From assembly GCF_001649575.2 (NCBI RefSeq), contig NC_051433.1, positions 19,450,206 to 19,514,205 of the forward strand: a stretch of DNA of 64,000 nt, given 5' to 3'. Below, one piece after another: positions 25,704-36,215 of this stretch (its first letter is position 1; each line of letters starts with the position of its first letter). Source of the stretch: Kryptolebias marmoratus. Lineage: Eukaryota; Chordata; Actinopteri; Cyprinodontiformes; Rivulidae. The translations under genes were made by a program, and so were the position numbers. The notes beneath the pieces are model-generated. The model saw only the letters and a list, made by a program, of their open reading frames with translations. It was not told the origin of the DNA and ran no database searches.

Positions 25704-27369
25704 ATTGATATGTTATACCAACTTAGAACCAGCATGTTACCATTGTGCATTTTTAACTGATCATTTATAAGGAAAAATGAATCAATCAGCAAGATCTTAA
25801 ATTCAAAAGAAAGAGTTTTCCATGTCACAAAAGTGGTGCTCTTTTGACCTGTAGGGCTTCACAGTGACATATAAACACTTGGCCTGATCCAACCTCAAAC
25901 ATTTTGGAATGGTTTATTTGAATGCTAGTTTATAAACCTTTATAACGCTGTCAATTTTGCATTGAACTGGTATTCTGGTAGGAATATACATTTTGCCAGA
26001 TGTGCCCAAGGCTGCACCTGAAGTGCTGCAGCTTACTGCTGCTGCCGCTGTTTGTGTTTTTGATGTGCTTTTTGTTGAACATGTGTTGATGAACTTTGGT
26101 TTTACTGCTGCACGTGTCAGTAAGTGTGGTTTGATTTCAGTTGTGTCTCTGTGGCAACAAAGAGTCATACTTAAAGTTAAGCTTGTGGTCATAATGTTCT
26201 GGATGACTGGTGTGAATTCCTCATTACCTCAGTCGATAAAAAGTTGTTATTTGGATGTAGAGAAAGTTTAGAGGGCAAAAGTGAACTGTACTTATCTTAT
26301 CTGATGTGCAGACACAAGGCATTGATAGAGATCTTGGTACAAACTCTGAGGTTGGTCCACTGGGTATAACTAGACCTTCCTCCTGCTTCAGCAGATATAA
26401 TTAGCTTTGAGTTGGGGATGAACTGGAAAACAGTGTTCTTTTCGAGTCTTTCTTCCTGTGTCCTGTTCTTTCTCTCCTTCCTATTTCTTTTTTTGTCTGC
26501 CTTTTTCTCTGAATTGCTGCCAAGTCCTGTTTGCTGCGGTAATTAGGAACCAGAGCGGGCTTTCACGACTCCATTATGAAAACAGCACATGGTCCACTGG
26601 TTTATTGATAAAGCATTACACTCTGCTGCAATACTATATCGCAATGTACATGGAGCCTGCAGCCTTTCTCAGGTGGACATAGCACCGCCAGATGAAATAT
26701 AATAATGCTATAATAGCTTTATCTTATACTCCATATAAAACAGGGTTGAAATGTTGGAACACTGCATGCCAACTGTATTAGTCAAAATTAGTGCAAAAAA
26801 GGGGACAAAACAAAGCAAACAACAACAAAATTAGCTGTGCCGTGTCCTGTCAAATAGAGAAAATGACCACAAGGAAAAAAAAATACAGCCAATCTAATCT
26901 GCAGCAGACAGAGACAGTTGAGAAGGTAATTGTGGTCATCAATATGCAAGGACAGCTATTTAAATGTGTTGCTGAAGCTCCAATCAGGTTTCTCGGGGTG
27001 CTGTGATATTTAAAAGTGACACGGGTGACCCTCCACATTTGCAAGGTGTCATCATGCATCAGTCGGGAAGGTGTATATCAAAGCTGCCTGTAATGGTTTG
27101 CTCACTAGAATTTATATTTCCAATTAAATCTGCAAATTATATGATTATCCTCTGCACCTTGCCAAGGCCATTTTGGAAACGGATTGTGCTGGTCATTTTG
27201 TTTTTTCTACAAAGATAATAGTGCCCGTGGAGAAGCTGCTTACATGATAAGAATTGTAATGACTTTGGCCTTGAATTCACAAATACAGAAAGGCATACCT
27301 AGCACACTTCTGTAACAACATATTGGAGGTTTCTTTCCACTGACAAACTGGTTTATGTTTGTTTAATAT
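25704..27369. other. Unannotated stretch, mostly unique sequence
   Basis: A single Tc1-like terminus lies at 26182-26222. About 26520-27210 is mixed-composition unique sequence with ATTA-type words and no repeat signature, one of the better conserved-element candidates. Frames of 70-90 codons on both strands have no family resemblance. Confidence 0.45.
26182..26222. mobile_element. Isolated Tc1/mariner-type terminal repeat
   Basis: 'TGTGGTCATAATGTTCTGGA' followed by TGACTGGTGTGA resembles the terminal repeat whose complement begins the Tc1-like relic at 38391. No partner terminus or transposase remnant was seen nearby, so it is either a decayed end or a chance match. Confidence 0.3.
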
Positions 27370-27840
27370 CTTTTTTTTTATCTCAGAAAGTAACCATTGC
27401 ATGTACATCTACAACTTATCATCTTTTGGAGTAAACTCAGTTCAAGTTGGCCGCCACAGCTGATCAACATTAACAAAGAAAAATGGTTATAACTCTGTCA
27501 GTTTCATAAATGCTGACCTAAAATTTGGTGTGGCATGTGTTGAGAATCATCCTCATGCACTTCCAGCACTACACACTGTGGAAGAGCTTTGCTTGAATAT
27601 ATGGCATTAACTATTGGAGTCAACCCTGTTTGTCTGTTAGCACAAATTCTCTTTAACCACTTGACAGATTTTAATGACAGTCGGGAAGTAACCATTGGAT
27701 GTACATCTGTAACTGATTAAATTTTACAGTCAACCCATGTCAAGATGGCCTCTGCAGCAAATTTTCTTTAGCCAACACAAATCGCTTTAATTCAGTCAAA
27801 TTTACAGATATTGAGCTAAGGTTTGATCCAAAAAAGAAAA
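27370..27840 (-). repeat. Tandem dimer of the ~290-bp module, inverted
   Basis: The landmark TAACCATTGNATGTACATCT occurs at 27391 and again at 27689, 298 bp apart. Each is followed by AACT-type and 'AGTCAACCC'/'AGTAAACTCA' phrases and by GGCC-CAGC phrases, in the reverse orientation to the copy at 16960-17660. It directly abuts the Penelope-like relic that follows. Confidence 0.75.
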
Positions 27841-27844
27841 AAAA

Positions 27845-28325
27845 ACTTAACTGAACTTCTATTCTGTGGTTGAAGACATTTCACGTACTATCTGAGAAGC
27901 TTCTCAATTAAAAAAAACAGAGTGTGGAGTTCCAAGCTTTTACGTTGTGGAAACTAGATTAACATGCAGATTACACTCCTCACAGTGGAGAGTCGTTAGG
28001 GTCTTTGTTTGCTTTGCTCACATAAATAGAGGTGTTGATTAGAGTGAAAATGACTGGATGTCAGACTTAATGCTCCATTATAGGTTTTAGAAAGCTGAAA
28101 TCTGAGACCTCCTCCTCTGTTTAAAGTTGGTTTCTCTCATTTGACATAAATGGCTTCCTTCAACCCCTCTCAAACCATCTGTCTTCGCTGTCTAAAATAT
28201 GAACATTTTGGACCTCAAAAGAGTGTCCCTTATCTTTGAGATGTAGGTGCACAACTGAGTCTTCTCCCAAAGAGCCGTCTCTCCTGTGTTGAGCCATATA
28301 TCTGTGTCAACATTGTTTAAAAATG
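27845..28325 (-). mobile_element. Penelope-like retroelement relic (3' end, C-terminal endonuclease region)
   Basis: Minus-strand translation of about 28310-28160 gives LHLKDKGHSFE and then NVHILDSEDRWFERG. I recognise this signature near the C-terminus of Penelope/Poseidon-type proteins of fish, in the region of their GIY-YIG endonuclease. The reading breaks immediately after WFERG, where a stop replaces the expected VKEA-type continuation. Further stops follow, so the copy is dead. Downstream on the same strand (about 27930-27845) the phrases GAGAAGCTTCTCAGAT and GTCTTCAACCAC match the family's usual 3' region. The reverse transcriptase part is absent, so this is a 5'-truncated copy. Confidence 0.82.
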
Positions 28326-28452
28326 TCAGGAGGAGTGTAAACTATGCTTTAAAGTGCATAAATAGCCATGGAATACACATTATTAATAATTTTATTATTT
28401 TGTGTTGCTCTTGAGGTATTTTACACTTGTTTGTCAGGCATGTGTTTGTTGT

Positions 28453-29615
28453 TTAGTCTGTTTGCTCTGGCTTGGGTAGGTCTCCCTCTGCCCTGATGAG
28501 AGGGTGGTGGACAGGGAGGGTCCAGAGCATAAGGGGGTCCTTAAAGATATTGGAAGCCTGCTCCTGAGGAAGGCTCAAGTAGGTGTCACTCAAGTGTGAT
28601 AGTGAAGAGCTGACAGTACTCTGAGCTGTATTTACCACCTGCTGTAAGTTTTTCCTTTCCGCTGCTGTGCAACTGGAGTACCAGGCTGTGCATCCAGGAG
28701 TTAAGATGCTCTCTGAGGTGCAGCTGTGGAAATGACTGAGCAGCTTTTGAGGGAGTGTGTTGCGTTTCAGCATCCTCAGATGTAATACAGACTTCTGAGT
28801 CTTCTTGCATGAGCTGTTAAGGCTGCAGGTGAGTTCTTCAGCTATGAGGACTTGTGGGAGTATGAAGCTGGAGACCTTAATTTTTTCTCAGCCAATGCAC
28901 AGCTCAGTGTGCTGTGTTTTCTTGTTTTTATTATAGTCCATTTTTTTTCTTGATAAGGTTAAAATATTTTTTCCTGCACACTGTATGCAGCCTGATTGTT
29001 ACTAGTTTTCAGATCCACTATACTCATATCATCTTCAAGCTTGATCAATATGTTGAAACTATCAGTGAAAACACCACAGGGCTGAGCAGCACATGCCTTC
29101 AGTGCTCAGCCAGGAACAAGGTCAGAACCAGCTGTCTTGTTGCTGCCAATGTTCTGAAGAGCCTTCTTGACCTAGAAAGGCTGGAGAATGAGTGGTTGTG
29201 TTCTGTGAAACTGTCATCGAACACATTTTGTACTTTTGTTTGGCATCTTTAGTGTCTTTTTTCCAAGGCTGCTTTGGCACTGCCTTCAACCTCTCAGTTC
29301 AGTGAGCTGGTTGCTGCAGCTCCGCCTCTGAGCAGCACTCACACATTGTTGTTTCAGAGCACTTTGCTCAGTTTTGTACTTACAGAGTCATTGCATAAGT
29401 TGATATATGATAGCACAGTGCCAGTTTGCTTGAAAAGTTCCCACTCAATGTCATTAAATGAGCCCTTTGGGGCTGATGAGGCCTTCTCAGTTGTCTTTGT
29501 TTGGAATTTGGTCCTAATGGTGAGGAACTCATAGACTGGGGTCAGTAGAACATGGTCTAACTGCCCCAGAAATGAGCAGTGATCGAGCCAGTAGGCATCC
29601 AATGTGTGTCTGGTC
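28453..29615 (-). mobile_element. Degenerate LINE (CR1/L2-like), internally deleted
   Basis: Two parts of one LINE polyprotein are recognisable on the minus strand. The upstream part (29602-29354) reads LDHVLLTPVYEFL and later TVLSYINLCNDSV. This matches the end of the apurinic-type endonuclease and the linker after it, with the family's SDH motif changed to LDH in the first LDHC. The downstream part (28773-28453) reads SILTPGCTAWYSSCTAAER and then QQVVNTAQ and ASNIFKD, the C-terminal region after the reverse transcriptase. Only about 580 bp of unreadable sequence lies between them, too little for the RT domain, so most of RT is deleted. Stops and frameshifts are frequent. A hAT MITE lies just upstream. 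Confidence 0.82.
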
Positions 29616-29639
29616 CAGTGGTTTGTTTTTCCCTTATTG

Positions 29640-29830
29640 CAATGGTGTCCAATCCTGGTCTTGGGGGGCCTCCATCCTGCATGTTTTAGATGTTTCTCTG
29701 CTTTGACACCTGACTTGAATGACTAAACGATTAACAGGCTTCTGCAGAACTTAAAGACCTGCTAAAGAGCATGGAAACAACTAAAACATGCAGGATAGTG
29801 GTCCTCCAGGACCAGGATTGGACACCACTG
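29640..29830. mobile_element. hAT-type MITE, complete
   Basis: The 191-bp element starts CAATGGTGTCCAATCCTGGTC and ends GACCAGGATTGGACACCACTG, so the two ends match as inverted repeats except for a few positions. It is flanked by CCTTATTG (29632-29639) and CCTTATAG (29831-29838), an 8-bp target duplication with one mismatch. It shares internal words with the copy at 17171-17387. The decayed duplication suggests an older insertion than that copy. Confidence 0.9.
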
Positions 29831-31029
29831 CCTTATAGCAATGTGAATGTTACTGCAAATTTTTGATTTTTGAAACACTGCAGATTGGTTTCCAACAACA
29901 GAAGCATCCAATTTGAAATAAAGAAAAACTGCTATAAATTGACATTTTATCCTCTTTCTGCACAAAGACAACCGTAAAACAAACCACCACCAAAAACCAA
30001 GCTTACACAGAGCCTCTGTCAGTTGTCCAATACTTAATTCCTCTGCATTAAGGGTTTCAGCTGTAATTATTTAAGATGTTTTTTTTTCAGTCAAGCAGCG
30101 TTGCATAACACTGCACCACTCTCTTTGACACAATTACTAATCACACTGATAAGATAAAATCAAACAAGGCATGCAATGTTGGAAAGTGCATTTTTTTGAA
30201 AATGAGGTCCAACTTATTTAAAGAGGAGCTCTCTCTGAAGACTTTTCTGGGATGCAAAAAGGTTAATAATCACCTTGTAAAGATTTGTTGGCTGCACTTG
30301 CTGTTAGCCAGTCCTTTCACTGAAACCAGGTCACCGAAAAACTTCAGTTTTGCCACCTTTCCTTATGCTGGATTTGAATATTCTTTGGTCTATCCACCTC
30401 CAACCTCTTCCTTTCCAGTTTTCCCTCTAAGGACATTAAGGAAAATGAGTAAGAAATTAAATAAACCATCTAATTTATGCTACTCTTGCTCGCCATTGTA
30501 CCTACTCAAACCACACCCACATACACTCATGCTTAAGGCACGTTATTGTACGTCCACTCTCATTGGCTATAGCCTGTGGCCTTGGGCTGACCCTGGGTTG
30601 GACAAAGATAGCCCCAATAAACCACAAACTGAGGGGGTCGGACAAGACGCCTGTCAATCATTCTGTATCACAAAAGACATTACATAAACAGGGCTGTAAA
30701 ACGTTTGCCTTTTAGAAAGACTCTGGGATTTTCTCGAGACTATTTGGGTACCAGTTTGGTTGTAAGTTTTACAAAATGTGATACAATATTTTTAATTTGT
30801 GTGTATTAGGTATTTTAACATTTTTTTTGTAAACAAAACATTCTCTTTCCCATTATTCTGGCATTTAGCAAATAGAAATAATTTTGAAAACCCTACTTGA
30901 CCTAAAACTTGAAAAGTTTATTCTGATTTCACGTAAGACGGTGAAAAAAAAGAAGCATATTTGTCTTTTCATATAGTGTATGTAACTTCTGGTTTCAACT
31001 GTATACAGTTGCAGAGTTACAGCGTGGGC
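29831..31029. other. Unannotated stretch with one long frame
   Basis: A 163-codon open frame runs on the plus strand at 30196-30687, one of the longest in the window. It lacks any recognisable domain and has an irregular, cysteine- and leucine-scattered composition. I treat it as chance. No other feature recognised. Confidence 0.4.
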
Positions 31030-31212
31030 TGATCTGTGAACTTGACCAGATCACCATCAAAATGTATTCACTTATTCCTTGTACCATGCTTGACGTTTCC
31101 TGAAACTTTCATGAAAATCCATTAATAACTTTTTGAGTAATCTTGCAGACAAAAAAGACAGACAAACAAACAAACAGACTCAACCAAAACATAACCTCCT
31201 TGGTAGAGGTAA
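31030..31212 (+). repeat. Dispersed teleost repeat ending in a purine/CAAA tail
   Basis: It contains 'ATCAAAATGTATTCACTTAT', 'ATGAAAATCCATTAATAACT' followed by TTTTTGAGTAATCTTGC, then a GACAGACAAACAAACAAACAG tract and 'ATAACCTCCTTGGTAGAGG'. I recognise this order of phrases from a common fish repeat. It shares the general style of the 290-bp module but not its landmark words. Confidence 0.6.
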
Positions 31213-33470
31213 TAGGCCCAAAGCTAGCTTTGTATAAGCATAGGAGTAAACAAAGCCAAGTACAAAAAAAAGCTGCTGGAATCTGCATTTGGTCATTAAT
31301 AACTAACAGTGCTTTATGATAATAGCACTGCTCGTGCACCAGCCATTTACATAGTTTACTCCATAATGAAGTCTGTGTTTTTGTGTACACATTCTTTGTA
31401 GTTGTTCCGTATAGTTGAATGTTGACTCTTGAAAAAGACTACAACATAATTTATTTTTAAAATTCGGAATATTTCTTGGTCGCTGCAATGATATGCATCA
31501 CCATCTTTGTGGGTTGATCAGATTTAGTAGCACAAATTATTAAGCACACGAACAAACAAAGGAATAACAATTTGTCCAGCTTCATTTTGACTAACCACAA
31601 AAATCTACTGAGCAAATTCTTTTTAAGGAGCTCGATCACTTTACCAGAAAATGACAGCTGTAAACAGAATCCAGTGAGTGCGTGCTGAAGTCTCTGGTGT
31701 GGTGCTGAAGTGAAAAGCCTCATTCAAAACTTTTTATCTTATAGAACCTCTCAACACAGCTCTTATTTATGCAACAGGAGTGATTCATCAAGTAGAGGAT
31801 TTAAATGTGCAAGTGACTAAATGACAAACTAGTGAAGAGAAACATCTTGCCATCCTTCATGATGATAATCTCCTCCGTGCTAATGCACATCTCAACATCC
31901 TCAGCAACACACGTCAGATTGTAGTTTATGACAAGTATGGATTGCATAACAGCAGCTGGCTAATCCTCTCCATACAGGAGCACGAGCATATCTCTCCTCT
32001 AATCAGATTTATGCAATGCTTTCATGAAACTCAATTTCACTATTACCATTAGGTTCTCTAGATGAGTGATGTTATGAAAATTAATTTGCAGGCTTTGTGG
32101 ATTTTTTTTTTTTTAAATTTCCTTAAACACACATGAAGGATGTATGAGATGGAAGATGAAATGCTAGAAGTATGGAGGTAAAGACGGCAAAGGTGTTTGT
32201 TTGTGCCACCAGTTCTTTGTGTTGTATGTTTTATCACTAAATTGCACACTTTTCATTTGTGACTCCCAACAATGTTGCTATTCTTAGATCAGTAAAGCAT
32301 CTGAGGAAACCCCAGATTAAAAAATCACACACATATGAGGTTATTCACAAGTACATTAGTGAAAAGTTCCTTTTTACTGTAGAAGGAAAATAAATTTTCA
32401 GATGTAAATGTAAACACCATGAATTTAAAGCCAAAGGAAACCATTTTGTTCTACATATTTTACAACCCAACAACAGCCCATCCTAACATTTGCTAAGAAT
32501 TTTCAGAATTTACCCTAAGTTAGATTGGATGAGGCAATAGTTTATTGAGAAGTTTGGAAAGAAAGTCACTTGCAAAGGTCAGGTTCTGCAAGAAAGCATA
32601 ATTATGCAATCTGTGTTTGAGATACTTGAGCATGTATTTCCAGAGGTGTACACGTTTAACATCATTTTCAGATTTGGAAACAAATACTACAAGAATTTGA
32701 TTCTTATTACATCAGCTATAGGATATTATAAAATGAACTGAGGTTGAAAGAAAATAAATGTACAAACTTTTGTAATGAAAGGGCTTTTTATAGGCATGTA
32801 AACTGTAATAACATCTATGATGAATTCTCAACACAAGTTTGGAACTGAACGCAGTAACAACAGGCCACAATAGCAGTCTTAATTTAGATTTTTGTTGTGG
32901 TTGTTGTGCTGCTGCTCTTTGTACTTTATGATTCTTCCTGGGCAGACTGTGATCAGATAAGACTACTGGATCAAATTAGCAGCCTAAATTTAGAGTGAAC
33001 TCTGTAATTCGATCACACCAGCATAAAGCTCCCATTGCCTCTCCAGATGATGAAGGCACAGTAAGGAAATTTTAAAAAATAGCTGAATTTGTTTACAAAA
33101 TTGTAATATTTCACTTTAAAAAAAAAAAAATATATACCTGAAACGATTATGCATGATTGTGAATTGATTTGGTAATCAGGTTTAACGTATAATTTGTGGA
33201 ACTTTGTCACAATGAAAAACATTTCAGCCTTCCAAACCATTGAACATGTGCTTTTGACTTTTGCACTCATTATTACTTAAGGGAGAAACATTCAGTGTTA
33301 GCTGCAGGCTAGTTGTAGGATGCCTTCACACAGGATAACAACCCATGTATGAGATAAAGAATCAGCCCGAACATGAATGGGTTTCATAGGGTCTTAGTGT
33401 GGTCTTCAGGAGCAAATTACAAAGGCAGCGGGCCCCCCATTCAGCATGTGTGAGTGTGAGAGATCCATGA
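31213..33470. other. Unannotated stretch
   Basis: About 31740-32050 is mixed-composition unique sequence with closely spaced TAAT/ATGCAAAT-like words and is a conserved-element candidate. T or A runs occur at 32101-32114 and 33117-33130. No gene recognised. Confidence 0.45.
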
Positions 33471-34105
33471 TGGTTTTGAGCATGCACAAAACCTCTGTAG
33501 TGAGGTTGTGGTGGTAGCAATAAATTGTTGAGAATTTGAAGCAGGAGTGACCTTGCTGGACTCATACCTTGGCTATAACCATGAATATGACAAGGTTACG
33601 AAAACACCCTAGCACAGATGTGATACCCACAATGGTAGCTGGTTATCTAGTTTAGCTGGATTCAGCTAATGAATCATTTTGCTTAGATTATTTTGCCTGC
33701 CTCCTGCCTCTGTGTCCTGCATTTGGGTCCTTCACACAATAGTTTTCTAGTTTTCTGCAAACAGCTACAAAGTATTTTCGTAGCTTGTTCATTTTGAACA
33801 TTGAGGTTATCGGGTTTGGAAAGATAATGATGGAATCAGAGAGGCCTTTGTAAGTCAAAATGATTTCAGCGCTGAGAACAGGGAGCATGTATCATTCAAA
33901 CATAGCTCCTTTCAGTACCGCAAGGCAACTTCTTCTAAAAGTGTTTGGCAAGAAATATAGAATTGTGGACCTTGCAATCAGAGCTAACCCTGGCAAACTG
34001 GGCTGACCATGCCATGAGTGAAAAGCAGTTTCAGCCTTGCATAAAGCTTTCAATCAAGAGTAGAGATTAGTCTGTATGTAGTCAGGGTAGATGCGAGATG
34101 GAAAT
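33471..34105 (+). repeat. Dispersed repeat shared with 44304-44560 (longer copy)
   Basis: 'TGGTTTTGAGCATGCACAAA' and the following CTCTGTAGTGAGGTTGTGGTGGT closely match 44305-44350. Further shared blocks follow in the same order: ACAGATGTGATACCCAC with ACAGATGTAATGGCCAC, and GATGGAAATGTCATGGCAGGGCA with CTGGAAAAGTCATGTCAGGGCA. This copy has about 350 extra bases in its middle. At about 33705-33730 that extra part includes the phrase TGTGTCCTGCATTTGGGTCC, which I associate with the 3' ends of fish LTR elements, so it may be a nested fragment. Confidence 0.6.
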
Positions 34106-34707
34106 GTCATGGCAGGGCATTTTTAGCTTATGTCTCAGATGGCACATCTTTGTAATATGCTGCTTGCACTTTAACAGTCTTCACTTGTTCTGAATTTGTA
34201 AAATTGGAAAGTAAACCAGTTATATCTAAGGTCATTAAAGGTAGAGCTATAGTCATTTTATTCTTTATCTAAATCTCCCCCATAGATAATCTAAATGTCC
34301 AACCTCTAGGCTGAACGGAAAGACTGAGATTGTGCAAAATGATAAAACTCGAGGGAGGAGAGGTTTAGAGTAAGAAATGTAAGGGGGCAGGTGGCACACT
34401 AGAGATTTGATAGATTTGATTTTATGGCTAAGCAGAATTTGAAAAATCATCACATAGGGGATAGAGATCACGGCAAATCTGCCTCCTGCACATTTTTCTC
34501 CTGATCTGAACAAGTTGCTGAGAAATGAGACACAATTTCCCCAGTCCCTGAAAGCCCGCAGAACCTAAAAAAACAGACGAAAAAAAAAGCACATTTACAG
34601 GAAAATATTTCACACGCTTGGTTGTGGCAATAAAGGATTAGCATCTGCAGATGAACTAACTGACTGGATTAGTGTTCTGGTTGCCTAATCTGGAGATAGT
34701 GTGAAAA

Positions 34708-34708
<1 letters not shown>
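34106..34708. other. Unannotated stretch
   Basis: No gene. An 82-codon minus-strand frame (34265-34513) has no family resemblance. Confidence 0.4.

Positions 34709-34736
<28 letters not shown>
34709..34736. repeat. (CA)n microsatellite
   Basis: An uninterrupted run of about 14 CA units. Confidence 0.97.
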
Positions 34737-34740
<4 letters not shown>

Positions 34741-35687
34741 ACAAAGCAAGGCAGTCATGCTTCAGATTGGATCACAGTGCATCGCTACAAAAATTGTTTT
34801 CTGTGATTAAGTAGTCAACGAGCATACTGTTTATTTTCCCAACCCTCTGCCAGCAAAAAATAGACCAGCGGGGCTACAGTTATTTCTGCCAAAGCATGTC
34901 AGAAAAGGCAGCGGGAGCCCATATGTATCTGAGGCCAACCACTATCACAACCTGAAAAACATGATTCTGTGCTCAATCTGATCCCAGCGGATAACTTGTG
35001 TGTGTCGCAGTGTGTGTGATCATGTGTGAAACATGATTGTACACCAAAGTGCAAACATCAATTCAGCAGGAAGAAACAGATGAGAATGTCTCCTTCTCTG
35101 TTTCCTTTCATTTCCATCTCAACCTGTTGGTGTGACTCTTTTCCTCCTGCCCTGTGTAACCATGGAGACGTGGTGAGTAATTAAATATCCTGCCTCCCCT
35201 CGGCTATTCACATAGTACAACCAATTAGCAGTTGCTGGGTTTGTATGGATTGATGTTTGGTCTTGGCACGCTGCAGCACATGTTTGCTTTTTGGTGTTTT
35301 AGACGAATGTGACAGAGTATTTGAGCAAATCTGGGAAAAGTAGAGAGACAAAGTGTTGATCTGTGAGCAAATTACACACATCTGAGTGCAATACCGCAAT
35401 TACATGACTGCATGAGTGTTTCTTATTAACAGAGCAGGTTGAGTGTTTGTTAGTAACCCTCTAAGTTTAACATTTTGCATGTTTAGTCAGTGATCCAAAA
35501 TTGATTGTTATCCATCATAAGTGTGTGGGTGTACTGTGCCTTTTTAAAAAGAAAGAGAATGAGAAAGCATTCACTAAGACTGCTACCATCTGAGTATTTA
35601 TACAGTACGCTTGATATCAGGTGCCATTTTCCTTTTTTAAATTTGAAATTTTACAGCATTACTTGAACTAGCAACTATTTATGGGCA
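34737..35687. other. Unannotated stretch
   Basis: Unique-looking sequence with a TGTG-rich patch at 34997-35030. Nothing recognised. Confidence 0.45.
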
Positions 35688-36215
35688 ACTAGTTGGAGCA
35701 GAAGTTGGACTAGTCAAATAAACTGCTGCACTTGTGGCCCAAATATCTAATTTTCTCATTTTAACTTGTAGGACCATGAATCAGTCAGACAAGAATCACA
35801 AAATGAGTGATTTAGTTGCATTAGTTCAACATCTTGGTGCACTAGTTGAACAAACACTCTCAACAGTATCACTTACTTACCAACTAGAGGAAAATTGTTC
35901 CAACTAGTTGGAACAGATGTTGTACTAGTCAGCCAAAGTGAAGCACTAGTAGCCTAAAAGTCTCGGTTTGTTGGTTTTAAAACTTTCTAGTTGGTCAACA
36001 GACCAAACTAGTTGAGAACCCTGTTATGCTAGTAAATTCCGCCTGTTACTACTACTGATGCTGAATTGTGTGCACTACTCTACTAGTGCAACCCAAGTCT
36101 TTAATTAGTAAAGCTTAAGAGGCTCACTAGTTGACAGATTTAAACCTTTTTGACATATGCTTTATTTGTGTGGCTAGTCAACTAATCCACCTAAAAGGCT
36201 TACTAGTTGAAACCA
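35688..36215. repeat. Decayed 21-bp minisatellite with an ACTAGT core
   Basis: ACTAGT or a one- or two-base variant recurs with a spacing of 20-22 bp: 35688, 35709, 35730; 35820, 35841, 35862, 35883, 35903, 35924, 35945, (35966), 35986, 36007, 36028, 36048; 36082, 36104, 36126; 36181, 36202. An approximate unit is ACTAGTTGAACAAACTTTGTG. Outside the core the units are highly diverged, so the array is old. One junction forms a perfect 20-bp palindrome at 35896-35915. Confidence 0.85.

Noticed and set aside
30196..30687. 163-codon plus-strand frame
   Set aside because: No recognisable domain, no promoter or splice signals, irregular composition.
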